64,000 bases of DNA, taken from contig JAQGDQ010000176.1 of assembly GCA_030141605.1 (NCBI GenBank), positions 374,001 to 438,000 on the forward strand, in the 5' to 3' direction. Under the pieces are notes generated by a model. It was not told the DNA's origin. It saw only the letters and a list, made by a program, of their open reading frames with translations, and made no database searches. Of this stretch, positions 1 to 12,898 are shown one piece after another. The DNA comes from Tubiluchus corallicola (lineage: Eukaryota > Priapulida > Priapulimorpha > Priapulimorphida > Tubiluchidae). Every line of letters starts with the position of its first letter. Position 1 is the stretch's first letter. The position numbers were made by a program, and so were the translations under genes.

Positions 1-3000
1 GGTGATAAAGGAGAATTTAAAGATTTTTGCAGCCGTAGTTGTATGGTGGAGTATGAACTGAAAGTCAAATTGTCTAAAGGTCCAACTATCCAGCAAGTAG
101 ATAGCTGTTCTATGTGTATGAAAAAGGGTGCGATGAGACATGAAATTCTCTTTGAGGGCAAAAAGCATCGTCTGTGTGGGGATGCTTGTTTTGCAGCATT
201 TCGATATTCCAACAAACTCTCGATGAACATGTGTGATAACTGTGGTAGCCATTGTTTTACTGAGCGCAGCAGTCCACAGTACATCCAATTCGAAGGACAG
301 ACTAAGCGATTCTGTAGTAAGATGTGCATGAACACTTTCAAGGTCATAAAGCGAAAACTAGTACCGTGCACATGGTGTAAAGCAAAGAAATATAACTTTG
401 ATATGATCGAGCGAAGTGACACAAATAATAAATACTCGCTGTTCTGTTCTCTTAACTGTCTCAGTTTATACAGGGTGAATCTCAGTGCCACTTCGAATCA
501 ACGTGTTAAATGCGATCAGTGTTGTAAAGTGCAGCCGGCTCAGTACCATCTCACGATGAGTGATGCCTCTGTGCGAAACTTCTGTTCTTATGCTTGTGTG
601 ATGGAATTTCAGAATCAGTTTACAAAGCCAGCTACACAGTCAAAGCAGCAACAGCAGCAGGCACCTCGTCAGCAGCAACAAACTGCTGTCCGACAACCAA
701 TGCAGCCCCGCCAGAGAACGCCAATACAGAGACAACAGTCACCTAATGTACGATCTCAATTACAACATCCACCGGGACAACGAGGTATTATTTTGATTTA
801 GCAAATTATTGCATTGTGTATTTTTCTTGCTTTCAATAATTATAACTATAATTATTATTGCACTTAATGATTATTTTTGCAGTATTTTAGTTACGTATAA
901 ACAATTTTTATAGCAATTCATCTGACAAGTCGTTAGAATTCATTTTTTGCAAACAACATTGTTATACGTTTTGTTCACTTAATTGTAATACTTTGCTTAT
1001 ATTTGACAAATGGACTGTATTCAATTATTCATGCTTGTCTGCACTATTTGCAAATTTGCTATCCTGCCCCATTCACCTGAGCTAGAGTGCAATATAACCT
1101 AGAGACTTGTTTGTTTGTTAGTAGTGCTTCAGCCTGGCGACAAAGCACCACTCCCAGTCATCTCTAATGTTATGTCACTACCCACCAACAAGGGAGTTCG
1201 ACAAGTAGTTCCAACACAACAGACAACGTATGCAACTCGACGATTGAGTCAGACAGTGGGAAGCCAACCAACAAATGTGTCGACTGTAAATGTTCAACGA
1301 CAACCTCCGCCACTCGGTAGAACAACAAATCGGGTAATTTTATGTATTGTTTGGCAAAAAGCTTAACAAAATTATAAGTTAGCTATGTAACTTCAAACTT
1401 ATTAAATACTAAAAAACTTTAATAGCAAAGATTTCTTGTTAAAATCAAATTAGTTTTCTTACTTAAACAGTAAATAACTTTTAGCGTCTAAGTACGTAGT
1501 ACGTTGGTACTTTTAGAGTACTCAAGAGTATTTACTGAGTAAGTGTTGCAAGTCTCACTTGTAATAAATGATATTGCAACTTACTGCTAAACAAAATGAC
1601 ATTTCAAACTGGAATAGCAATTTTTACTCATTGTATTGATGATATGAATGTGTCTAAGTTAAGCAGTGTGTGGTTTTTAAATAGGTAATAACAGTGTCTA
1701 CATCACAGACTCAACCGACTACACCAGCAACTAAGCAAGTGATAATTCAGCCTCCACCTCCAAAACAAGTGAAAAACAAGTCATTGCAATGCAAACCATT
1801 TAGTCAGACCAAGGCCACATCTTGTAGGCCACAAGTGACTGCTCAGCAATCACAAACTGGTACGTTTTGTTACACTTTTTCTAGAGATTAAGGTTATTTT
1901 ACAGATATTTAGATATCTCACTACTTTACGATTTTAGTAAGGCATAGAACCTAGTTAACTTCAATAGGATAACTAAACATTTCATTAAACAAATTATATT
2001 TTTATAACTACTGTTCTATTTTTTAATTCGAAGTATGTACATTAAGTGTTAGGTATGTCGTAAAAGCAATTTTTTAGAAAGGCCCTTATAGCTCGTAAAC
2101 AAGATAATATTCTGCATTGTTATTTTATAAATATTATATTTCACTTAGTTGCATAACACCATTTGTTTGTTGTTGTGAAGGAATCTTAATAGTGCCTAAC
2201 TTGTGAAAGTAAGAGCATTATGTTGTTTTCGCAACCGGTGACTTACTACTGAACCCATAAAGTGTTTTCGGCTTATCTGTTTAACTGAGTATAAATGCGC
2301 ACATGATTAATAAAGCTTTGTTTCTTGTAATGTAAGCTTGTTTGTTTTCTCTACTTTTTAGATGAACGCAAAGACACTTCTGCTGTTGTGCCTATACCTG
2401 TACCCATATATGTTCCAATACCTATGCATATGTATACTGAACCAGTACCAGTACCTATAGCATTCCCAGTACCAATACCAGTACCATGCTTCATACCTAC
2501 AACAAAGAATAGTGCCAGCTCCATTTTGAAACACATTAAGGAAATTCTGGTGAGAAAATGATAACATTTTAAGTTTACCCTTTAAAGACATACTTTTGCA
2601 ACTATGCTTACAAAAATGCATTGCAGGGGAACTGTGTTTTAACAGAATCATCATGAAAAAACATGCTTCTTATAAGAAATACAGATAATATCCAGCTGAA
2701 AAAATCTAAAATCCTTGACTTACATCATCAAGTTTTATGATATATGCGTTGCTGTCGTTGCAACATAATTAGAAGCTTCATTACTCTCCCATTCCGAATA
2801 GTTTTCAATCACATTATGTGAGGTTGATGAGACAGCAATGATTTTCACGAAGAAAGATTACAGATGAACTGTCTGGGCAGCACATTTGATTTTAATTCTC
2901 CAATAATGACTATGAGTTAGTTATTATGTAACAAGTTTTTTTCTGCCAGGTACTAACAAATTATTTAATAGAAAATGATCAGTTAGTCAAAAATCTCCTT

Positions 3001-6000
3001 GGGAGTGCCGTTACCCATACTCGGTGTAAAAAAATCTGAATTACGAAAAAGCACATTTTTCTGAGCTTCGTTGTGTGCTGTGTTCTGCTAAAGCAATACA
3101 TAAAATCTTAATGGTTTGGGAGAGGCTTATCTCTAAGTGCAAGCCTAATTTGATCTAACATCATAATGTGGTTTGCACTTTCACATAGGATTTCATGAGT
3201 TAGACAACACGGCGACATCTGCAAATTTTATAATTTATCATTTTCTTTTATCCTTCATTATTTTTATATAAAGCAATTTCATCATTTTATGTTTTTATAT
3301 TACAAGTAAGATCAAATTATCAAAAAAGGCAGTGATTTAAAGGAAAAACCAACCCTAAAAAAACATTCATTGTATTTCATTATACAGTTAAAAATATTGA
3401 AATTACCACATAATATAAATGTATAAAATTCCTTGCTTAAAAATGTAAAAGAAATTTAAATATTTCTTATCTCCTGTTAAACGAACCTTGCTGCGGGAAT
3501 ATTTGAAGAAATGATGTAAGTTGTGACAGCGTGAACCCAGTTGTTGTACTCGTAGCAAAACTTCTGAAGTTCACTCAGATGTTCCGCTATTCTACGGTTG
3601 TATTTAACTGTGCTTATGTAAAAATTAGTGATCGGATCAATTCATAACAACTTTAGAGTGCTTATGTAGCTTTAATCCGCGGGCCTGTACCTTAAAATGT
3701 GTAAGCACTATATGATGTGTAACTAAGATGTTTTTACCTTGGATTGTTAATAGTTAAGAAGTATAACTGCACCTGCAAAAAAGATATTTATCTACCTAAC
3801 ATATTTGCGTTACATCATTATTTGTATAATGTTTAGCAAAAGCAGCAGAAACAGATAATTGGTAAACTGCCATTTATAGGAAAAAATCCCATCAGATCCA
3901 CTAGAAGCTGAACTGTTAATGATGGCAGAGATGGTAGCTGGCGCCGAAGAAGAATCACAGGATGAAAAAGCTCAAAATGGCGATCGTAGTGATGACGACG
4001 ATGGCCCCCCTGGTACTTCCACAGTTGCTTAAATTTGCTTTCAAGTGATCTGTATTGGAATATTTTCATATTTTCTTTCTGTTTGTTATTAAACTTAGTA
4101 GACCTAAAAACAATGTTGTGTTATTCACCAGCCTTGCACAGCATCACCTTCTTGCACAGGATTTTTCCTTCCTGATTCCATACCAAAGTACAAGTACATA
4201 TATTTCCGTAATACGATATGATGTGAGCTTAATTATTGTCACTTAATGTAACAATATTAGACGCTGAATAATACTATATAACTATTATGCAAACTGCCTT
4301 TGAATAAAATCACTCTAATAATGCATATGAAACAAAAGCAATAAATTCTGAGCTGCGTGTCGCGTGCTACAGTAATTTTTGCCTGTAGTCTGGCACTGAG
4401 CTGTTAATTCTAAAAGCAGCCGTGTGTACCACAATTTGTATTGCTATATGGCAAAACATATTGAATTATGTCGCATTATCGAAATCATGTTCACTACCAA
4501 CAGTGCGTCGCAACATGTAACATTATTTGGCAAAATGCATCTCGTTATATCATAATATCAGCATTGCATTGAATATCCAGTACTTATTCATATTGCTATT
4601 AGAGCAAACTTGTTAAAGCATATTAGTAAGTGCTATCTGTAGGAGCGGGACTCCGTATTTCCTGTTTAATTATATTGTTCTAAAAAGCTGTTTAGGACTT
4701 GAGATACGGTTGAAACCTATGTGCATATTAATTTTTGTGGGAAAATAATTTAAAATTTGCTTTTGTACATCTTGCTTCTTTTCATAGCATGCAGTTAATT
4801 CTCATCCTCAGTTTTAAATATGTTACACTGCATTGCACTGTGTTTGTAAAATGTGTAGATTGCACTAAGTCTTCATAAGGTATGAAGTAAATATAAGTAT
4901 GTTTGGTGTAGTTTTAAGTGAGCTGCTATGCTTGCATATCCAGTATGTTTAAACAGTCTTGTCACTCTTTAGACTTGCCATCACCATTTGAACCTGAAGA
5001 AGATAATATTCCACCTGAGTTGACCAACGATGCAGAGCCCAGTCCAGATCAACTGGGTGAAAACTTGATTGAATTGGCACTTCGTGCTAGTAAGGAAATT
5101 AGTGAAAATGACAGAACTAATGAATCCTCACCTGCGACTTTATTACCAGGTAAGCATTCTTATACCAGAATTCACACTTCATGCCAATAAAGGTAATGAT
5201 GTTTTAGCGGCACGTGTGTGCATTTGGCAGCTTGCCATACCAAAAGTAGAAATACTTATATCACGCTATGATGATAGATTAAGCAACTGTGTCGCATAAT
5301 CGTGGTTTGTGACGCACAACTGCTTGCGCTCAATAAAAGGCTTTCTATTTTTTGACCAATCGCTGCTCGCAATGCAGTAACCAGTCATTTGCCAGAATGA
5401 CGTTGTCACTTTTCTTCAGCAGTACTTAGCAAACTGTGAGAATGTCTAGCAAAAACAACAACTGTGATTTGGCACTCATTAAATTAGTACTGGTTAGGAA
5501 TAATTTGTGTAACTGTTTCGCTAAAGAATATAGAAATTGAACGTTCTAGTTGGGTACTTGGGGTAAAAATGGATGATGAGCTTAGCTTTTCTTTTTTGTA
5601 AAAGCGTTTAATATTTTAGTACTTTCTGCAGCATCACGCATCAGCAGCACAAATCACGCTGGCCTTTGCACCTCTGACTCTCTAAAGTCCATGCATTTTA
5701 GGCTGTTTTTTTGTTTTGTTTTACTGGATGTATATATTTCGACACACTTCTGAGTAACACCTATGATGCAAATAAGAGAGGTTGCTGTCTAAATAAAAAC
5801 TTGCACATCCAGTGGGTCTCGAACCTAGGCCTTTTGGTTTCCAGGCAGCTATGCCAAACAATACACCTCAGAGGAATGGTGACTTCAGTCTTGGAAATTT
5901 GCACTATAAACTACTAGATGTATAACTGGTGATTCTTTCCAATTTGATTTAAAAGGTGCACCACAACAAGATACTCCATCACCTCCTGCAACTAGGGGTT

Positions 6001-9000
6001 CGAAACGATTAAGGTCAAAGGCTGGTGGAACCCAGAATAAAAAAAGGAGGGTCAACACTTCTGAACCGCCAGCTCTTGCTCCAATATCTGTTCCAGTAAA
6101 GACGCCACCTCCAGATGCAGATTGTGCTTTGAAGGTAATGTTTTTGAACTCTTTATAGTATTTTCCATTACTATTCACACAGACAGCAGCATCTTTTGAT
6201 ACAGTAGGTGCCGCTTAATAGATTCACTTTGGGATGGAAGTGTTTTGACTCAATTAACCGACATGTAATATTACTAGTGTAGAAGTATGAATCGTTAGCT
6301 TGGCGTGCACTGCAAAGGCTTTTAGACACGAAACAATGCCTAAATTCCTATGCACTTATTTAAAAATATTAATTCATAAAGTGAATTAAAAAAAAGATAT
6401 TAAAAAGGTTTCCTAAATCACATGTCTGTTTATTTACAGAAATTTGTTCTTGTTCATCTGTTTCATATTTGCAAAGAATTTGGTTCACAAAGTTCTCTTA
6501 ATGATAAAAATGTTGAAAATTTGTTACTGTATGATGCACACATTCTTGTAAAATATTGCTTGTGGTGCTTGAACTGCAGTTGGTGGTGCCCATGTTTCCC
6601 CCCTCAAATGGCTTCATCTGTAGTTTTGTTTCTACAACCTTGCAACACTTTATTGTACTGTACCTACGTCCCTGGCGTAACAGCAATAACTAACTGATTA
6701 AATATTCTATGATAGGCAGGGAGAGTTTCAAAAGCAAACCGATAGACAAGTGATTAAATGTTTAGCTTCCAGAAATTCTTGGGTAACGAGGTTAATTGCA
6801 GTGGACAGACAGGTCAAAGCAAAACCGCTAGGCTAGCATATTAACATATGATAAACGTTCCTGCTTACAAACAAAACTGTACTTAACATGATTGTTTCTG
6901 TGCATATTAGAGCATAAAAGCGAACTAAGATGACAAAAGTCATAAAGCTTATTGGTCACACAAAAATGCTTTATTAAAGCACGTGAAGCAGACATATTGA
7001 GTCAATTATGTGGACTTAGCTGAGTCTATTATCGAAAGTTTTTATATACATTTGAATGGAAGAGGCCTGTGCCAGGTGTTTTTGAGTCAATTAGGCGACT
7101 GATTCTGTTAACGTCTGATAAACAGCACCTACTGTATTTGTAATATCTTGTTGAAATATAGCAAGTTTTTTCGTTGTTATTTCGAACAATACTTTTGCGA
7201 TATTCAAGAAAATGAGAAATGCATCTCGTGAATTTCATCTGTGATTGCTTCAGGATGTTGCTGTTGGCCTTTTTGGGAAAAATCACATTTGACCCAACAG
7301 CTCTTAGTTTTTGAAGTGTCGATTCATTTTCTGCTTGGCTCTCGGGCAGCTAGTCAACACCGCTAGTCTTTCAGAAATAACTGTGACCGGAAAATGCATA
7401 TTCTTCTATTCTGGTCACATATCTGGTGTGAAACTATCCTTCATACTTAAAATTTTATTATAACTGGCGATACCCACTATAGAAAATGCGAAATTTTGCT
7501 TTACATCAACACTGTTGCTAAGCAATGTAAACTTGCAGATGACATAATAGCAATAATTATCAGTTTTATGTGAGAGTTTTTTTTCACAGTACACATATGG
7601 AGTCAATGCATGGAAGAATTGGGTTAAACAAAAAAACTCGACCATCGACACATCTCGTAAAGGTGCACATCGCGGGAAGCCATGCAAGATCGATTTACTA
7701 CAAATGACTGCCGATGAGTTGAACTATTCTTTATGTTCATTTATAAAAGAAGTTCGGAAACCTAATGGAGATGAATACGCAGCAGACAGCATCTATTACC
7801 TGTGTTTGGGTACGAAATTGTTATTTCATTTAAAGTTTTAAATACTCAGATCCAAATACCCAAACGATCATTCTTGGCTCACTTGCATTAATCATTTTGT
7901 TTTTGTAGGAATTCAACAGTATTTATATGAGAATGGGCGCATTGATAACATATTCACTGACCTGAATTATGAGAAGTTTACAAATGTCCTCAGTGACATC
8001 TTGGAGAAGTTTGAACCAATAATTTCCCCAGAAGGTATGTAACTAATTTTGTCTTGAAAAATTAAGTAAATTGATTTGTTTAACTAAAAAGTCGCAGCTT
8101 TTTTTATAACCAGCACTATAGAAGCTTTTTACAGCATGGCATTTGTCGTAGTCAGCTTAGCCACACTGCATATTTATAGATTATATTTATTTATTTATCA
8201 TTAACTGATTAGCATTAATCGATTTATAATCAGTAATGCAATAAAGCATAAACTATATTTATCATTATACATAATCTAACATGTCTTTTCACAGTTGTAT
8301 ATAATGTAGCTTGCTATTTGTGCTGTTTACTAAAAAAGTTACATGTTTACTAAGTGCTTCGCTTGTACATACTAGGAGATGATATAGAAAGAACCGCTAT
8401 TAACCGTGACAAAGTTTGTTACAAGGAGTCAAGGATAAAAGTATTGTCATTCTAAGTAGTAGCCATGTTGTGCTTACCAATCTTTTGTCTTGGGAGCTTT
8501 TTACAAGTTTAACTAAAACCATTTCATTTTTTTAAAGGTTATGTTCTGGGTAGAATAGAGGAGGAGATTCTCTGGGAATCGCGTCAACTCGGAGCGCATT
8601 CGCCTCATGTGCTGCTTAATACGCTCATGTATTTCAATACGAAGTACTTTTTGTTGAAAGATATTGGTGATCATATGAGTTTATCATTTGCACAAGTGTT
8701 AAAGCATTGGCGAAAGAGGCAGATTGATGCGGGCAAGCAAGGACCAAGGACAGTGTTCTTGCGTTACTTTCCACCCATGTCAATGTTGGCTAATAAAAGT
8801 GAGTTTTTTACCACTTGTTGATTTGTTTTAATGGAGGTATAAAATAGCATTTGATATTAAGATTTTCAGTGGATCACCATGTAGTGTACCACCAAGATTA
8901 CTAACTGGAAGGGGAATAAGCCTGGCCTTTATTTTGGTTTCAAAATCATGTAGTAATAAGCTTGCCAGATGAGTCCATTGCTAGCCTTAAAAGAAACTGT

Positions 9001-10805
9001 TAATCTGCTTTGTTCAAAATGTTGCTGTTGTGCAGTAATGTTTTTGCATGTGACTCAGTTTTGCTTCATTAAATTCTCTGAGGCAAAATGGAAAGCGGAA
9101 TGGTGTTCTAAGCTACAAAAGTTAGGCAGTACCATGCTGAGTGACTCATTGTTTAAAATGACTTTGATATGGCGTATTGACAACTTCGTATGCTACATGT
9201 GCTTAACAATTTTTTCTCCACATCAGGCATGACGGTGCAAGTTTACTGTAAATTAATTTGCAAGCGGTGTGCAACATTTAAGCACTTAATAAAAGCTTAC
9301 AAAAATGTAGTAATGCAGGCAATGGGGCTCGACAAAAAGCCTGCAATGCGCAATAGCCAAGTAAGTTGTATTCAAAGCTATTATACTAAGTCAATGAACG
9401 ATGAAAGCTGAAAATCGCTTTTTTGTGAGGTTGTGTTACTGGTGTGTATGCAATAAACCATATTCACTATAATTTTGTTAAACTGTATGTTGAGCCCAGC
9501 CGTGGAGTGTATTGTGCCAATTACTGAGGTGCCCTACAATATTTTTTCTTTTTTATGCTAAATCTTGTAGTATTGTAGTATTACCGTTACTTTAAAAATG
9601 GTAAGCATTTGTAGTGCAATTGCAAAACCTTTGTTAAAAATTAAGTTTCACAACTAATAAGCTTTTCTGTATTAATAGGTAAAAAGAAAAAAGGCGAAAA
9701 TGAGAATTTGGAACAAGCAGAAAATCTGGAAAATCCTCTCCGTTGTCCGGTCAAACTTTATGAATTCTATCTATCAAAGTGGTTAGTTATGTAATGAAAA
9801 TACTTTCCTTTGCACTTTATGTTCTAGCTGTTGTCTCCGTTGACAGTTCGTCTATTAAATCTCCAATACAAGCTGACATTAGAAGCAAAATTCTATTTCC
9901 ATACTCCTGTGCTAAGTATTTACAACAAAGTAGTTCCAAAACATCATATTGAATTAATGTTATTTGATCATTTTGTTCATCGGTTCTATTTCAAAATGTA
10001 GTACAGGGTACTCTTAATTATGTCTCTGCGTATTTACTGTAATGGGGCAGATGTAGTTAACGAATCTTAAAATATTTCTAACAATAAATCACATATAATT
10101 GACCAGAGAGGAGTTAGCTGTTGCCACAGACATGAGAGGGGAAGATTGTACTGAGGCAAAATACTTTTCGTAAACGGGTTTCAAATTGGTGAAATATTCT
10201 TAAACATTCAAAAACAAATGTTACTTCACTTTCAAGACTGCTGATATAATTTCACAGGCCTGCAGCAGTTATCAATTTTTTTTACTATCAATTTAGTTAC
10301 TGTGTTACCTGTGCAGGTGAGTCTTTTCGAAAAGGGAAGTGTATGCATAGCATTATCTTTTAGAATACAGCTGAACTCTTTATTACACCTCTAAAGATAC
10401 CAAGGTTATGACTCTCTGTTTGTGCTTTTCTTCAAGTCTTAATCTCAACGTACTCAAAAAGCAAAGAATACTTTTAAATATGTTATCACCAAATATGCTA
10501 GCTTGCAAGATATTGCAAAAGAACAGCAACAACTAAAAATGGGTTGGGTGTACTACAATAATAATAATTATGGTGCTGGAAACTGGAGTTCAAATGATGT
10601 TCTTGTAATTTTCAGTCCTGAAAGTATGAAGAACCGAAGCGATGTGTATTATTTGGTGCCAGAAAGATGTTGTGTTCCTGACAGCCCTGTGTGGTACTCT
10701 GTACAAGCACTGCCAGAAGGACAGGTCTCAAAGCTATTGAACAGAATAAAAATGACTCGAGAAATCAACGAGGCTTTGTACAATGCTGGCGAATTTGAAC
10801 TTTAG
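1..10805 (+). CDS. ZMYM2/3/4-type MYM zinc-finger protein, 3' part (5' end outside window)
   Basis: Twelve exons join in frame: 1-784, 1122-1333, 1685-1859, 2362-2549, 3880-4012, 4973-5149, 5956-6134, 7590-7809, 7909-8034, 8538-8798, 9679-9781, 10616-10805, giving 915 residues and a TAG stop. The first exon has the tail of one and four complete MYM/FCS zinc fingers (paired CxxC with later FCS-type Cys pairs), then a Gln-rich linker. Exon 4 encodes the Pro/Val ladder typical of ZMYM2/3/4 ([13 protein letters not shown]). Exon 5 encodes the family motif [19 protein letters not shown]. Exon 7 has a basic KRLRSK/NKKRR patch, probably nuclear localisation. Exons 8-12 encode the C-terminal DUF3504 domain, from [11 protein letters not shown] to the end. 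Vertebrate homologues are nuclear chromatin cofactors, some in LSD1-CoREST complexes, and the DUF3504 domain derives from a Crypton tyrosine recombinase (established knowledge). Which paralogue this is cannot be told. The upstream start is missing. Confidence 0.95.
3341..3830. repeat. Dispersed repeat copy in ZMYM intron 4
   Basis: This intronic block shares scattered but collinear segments with 11650-11960. Examples are the AAATTTAAATATTTCTTATC stretch near 3455 and 11755, the GACAGCGTGAA segment, and the ATAACTGCACCTGCAAAA segment near 3760 and 11905. Order and orientation are the same in both. No coding content is visible and the family is not recognised. It is probably an old non-autonomous element. 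Confidence 0.5.
5806..5880 (-). repeat. tRNA-like sequence (SINE head or tRNA pseudogene)
   Basis: Read on the minus strand, this intronic segment has a perfect B-box, GGTTCGAGACC. About 50 bases upstream lies an A-box-like CCTCTGAGGTG, and a typical tRNA-derived core (TGGAAACCAAAAGGCC) sits between. The acceptor stem does not pair cleanly, so a working tRNA is unlikely. A tRNA-derived SINE head or a decayed tRNA copy fits best. Confidence 0.45.
6202..7134 (+). mobile_element. pogo-like MITE, copy 1 (ZMYM intron 7)
   Basis: A 933 bp element with imperfect terminal inverted repeats: CAGTAGGTGCCGCTTA at the left and, read inward from the right, CAGTAGGTGCTGTTTA. TA dinucleotides flank it at 6200-6201 and 7135-7136, as expected for Tc1/mariner/pogo insertion. 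It carries no transposase-like ORF. A second, shorter copy lies in inverted orientation at 25084-25858 and aligns along both ends. The CAGT...CGCTTA end resembles pogo/Tigger termini, so the family name is an inference. Confidence 0.8.
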
Positions 10806-10990
10806 ACTTTTGAACTTTGATCTTCTCTTTTGGTAATCTGCTGTGTTAAAGTGCTCTAGACTGTTCTAGAGAAACACACAGGAAGCACTTTCTCTGGAGA
10901 GGAAGATGTTGGCAACATGAAAGCACATCTTAGACTTGCTGTCACATGTATGTGAATATTCAATGTGGCTGAACGATTGTAAAAGTTTTT

Positions 10991-11211
10991 CTATATTTGT
11001 CAAAAAATTGCCAGCTTTGTTCAAATTAGGCTACAGCTGAATGATGCACAGTTTTAATGGCTACAAAGTAATGAAATCACAGCTTTGGATGCTGGCCGTA
11101 TTTCTGTATTTGTCAAAAAATTGCAAGCTTTGTTCAAATTAAGTTAGCTACAGCTGAATGCACAGTTTTACTAGCTACAAAGTAATGAAATCACAGTGTT
11201 GGATGCTGGCC
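10991..11211 (+). repeat. Two-unit tandem duplication (about 110 bp unit) in ZMYM 3' region
   Basis: Two adjacent copies start near 10991 and 11104. Both run from TATTTGTCAAAAAATTGC through CTTTGTTCAAATTA, a TACAGCTGAATG segment and CTACAAAGTAATGAAATCAC to GATGCTGGCC. They differ by small indels and a few substitutions. The pair sits just after the ZMYM stop codon, probably in its 3'UTR. Confidence 0.85.
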
Positions 11212-11649
11212 ACATTACATGTGACCTGCCCGAGTATTTAATAATTAAGAAGCAAACTTGCTAACACCGGCTTTATATCAGATTTTACTAAATGGGCTTC
11301 ACTACGAAAATTTTTGTCATAAAGTCTTAAAGCAAGTACATCCTTACATTTGTTAAAAATTACCTGCAAAACAGTTAAAGTATCAAAAGAAAGACAAGAC
11401 AACCTTCTAAGGGTTATACGCGATTACAAAAATTTTGGCATGTATGAACTTTGAATGTTTATAAACAAATTAGTTCATTCCAAAAACATTTTGGATCTCG
11501 ATAGTAATATATTGTATAGTTATGACAAGCTGTTCTTTCTTTTCTTAAAAATGTAATTAGTGGGAAGTTAGATAATTTTTAAAAAAATCTCAGCTTCATT
11601 TTTTTGTTTTGTTTTAATTGCTTACGCTTAATTTCTCACTAAAAAATAA

Positions 11650-11960
11650 CAACACGTTAAAGAACAGGAGCAAATAGTGAAAAATGTGCCCTGCAGTTGA
11701 AATTACTACACACTATACGTGCATAAAAAGCATTGCTTAAAAATGCAAAAGAAATTTAAATATTTCTTATCTCCCACCACAAAGCGAATCAAATATTTCA
11801 AAATATGACGTAAGCTGGTGGACAGCGTGAAAGCCTTGAAGCTAGGAAAACTCATATTTTAGCACTGTGTATCTATAGTTCAAAGTTTTGGATTGTTTAT
11901 AGTTGACAATTGTAACTGCACCTACAAAAGAGATTTCTCAAGCATCTGGTGAGTTATATG
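11650..11960. repeat. Dispersed repeat copy, related to 3341-3830
   Basis: Second copy of the repeat described in ZMYM intron 4, in the same orientation and more compact. It includes AAATTTAAATATTTCTTATC and TAACTGCACCTACAAAA. No ORF is visible. Confidence 0.5.
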
Positions 11961-12898
11961 TTGCAAAGATACCATTTTTCGTCAAAGTGAGCTTGCCCAA
12001 ACGTGAAGTGATAAGAACTTTAAATTGATTTTACTAATTACATGAAGCACTTATCACGATTTTACTGCTGAAAGTTTCTAACACTAAAATAAGCTCAACT
12101 TCCCTCAAAAGAGCCGGCTTTTCCTTTAAAGCTTAAAAACAATGTGCCACCTACCAGGAAAAATTCAAAGTTGCTTTCTATAATTTTTTGTAATAAACTT
12201 CCTCTTGCACTTCCACAACTATTTGCTAAGTGACAATTTGGTATGATCGGTTTCCCAAATATTGTTTAACTGTTGCTTACCACTTATTTCAGAAATTCAG
12301 ATTTTATTAGGCACATCCTTGAAAATAATGAAGCCAGCCCTCCTTACCTGAAGTCAGGGGCATTTACTCTGTTGAAATGGACAGCAGGACCAATAATTTG
12401 AATAATTATTATTATAACCAGTTTTCTCGCTAGTTACGATTCTGTGCGTGATGCTCTATGATATGTCATCAGTGTTGTCTCAAGCTATTGTTTTGTTGTT
12501 CAAAGTGTGTCGCTTGTTACAAAATAGGCACTAGGTGTAATAACTGTAATGTGATAAAAATTTTACTTGACAAACATGTTAAAATTATACAAGATGACTG
12601 TCATGTATGCAATATTCAAAACAAAACTAAAATTGGTCTCAGCACCACATAATCCAAAAAAATGTTCATACTAACAATTCACATTTTGAGGGCATATATT
12701 TTCATTTTTCACCCACAAGTGACAGGTTACTTGAATAAGTAAAAAAGTTTTCTTAAAATATTTTGGCTAAAATGCAAAATTACTAAATTTTGTCAATATT
12801 GTCATACAAAAAATTAGGATTTTTGGAGATGTCAAATTTATCCAGTTACTGAAAACAAGCACACAGAGAAACTGCAAAGATAACCCATGATGAATTTT

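Larger units (their letters stand above)
10806..12898. other. 3' region between ZMYM and ZUP1 (convergent genes)
   Basis: No coding sequence recognised. It starts with ZMYM 3' sequence, including the tandem duplication at 10991-11211, and then has the repeat copy at 11650-11960. A candidate AATAAA for ZMYM lies at 12192-12197, rather far from the stop; no nearer canonical signal was seen. The ZUP1 3'UTR must enter this space from the right. Confidence 0.6.

Noticed and set aside
2351-2654. Two minus-strand ORFs rich in Gly-Thr and Tyr-Trp repeats
   Set aside because: They are antisense shadows of the Pro/Val ladder in ZMYM exon 4.
5885-6178. 97-codon minus-strand ORF
   Set aside because: Antisense of ZMYM exon 7 and its flanks.
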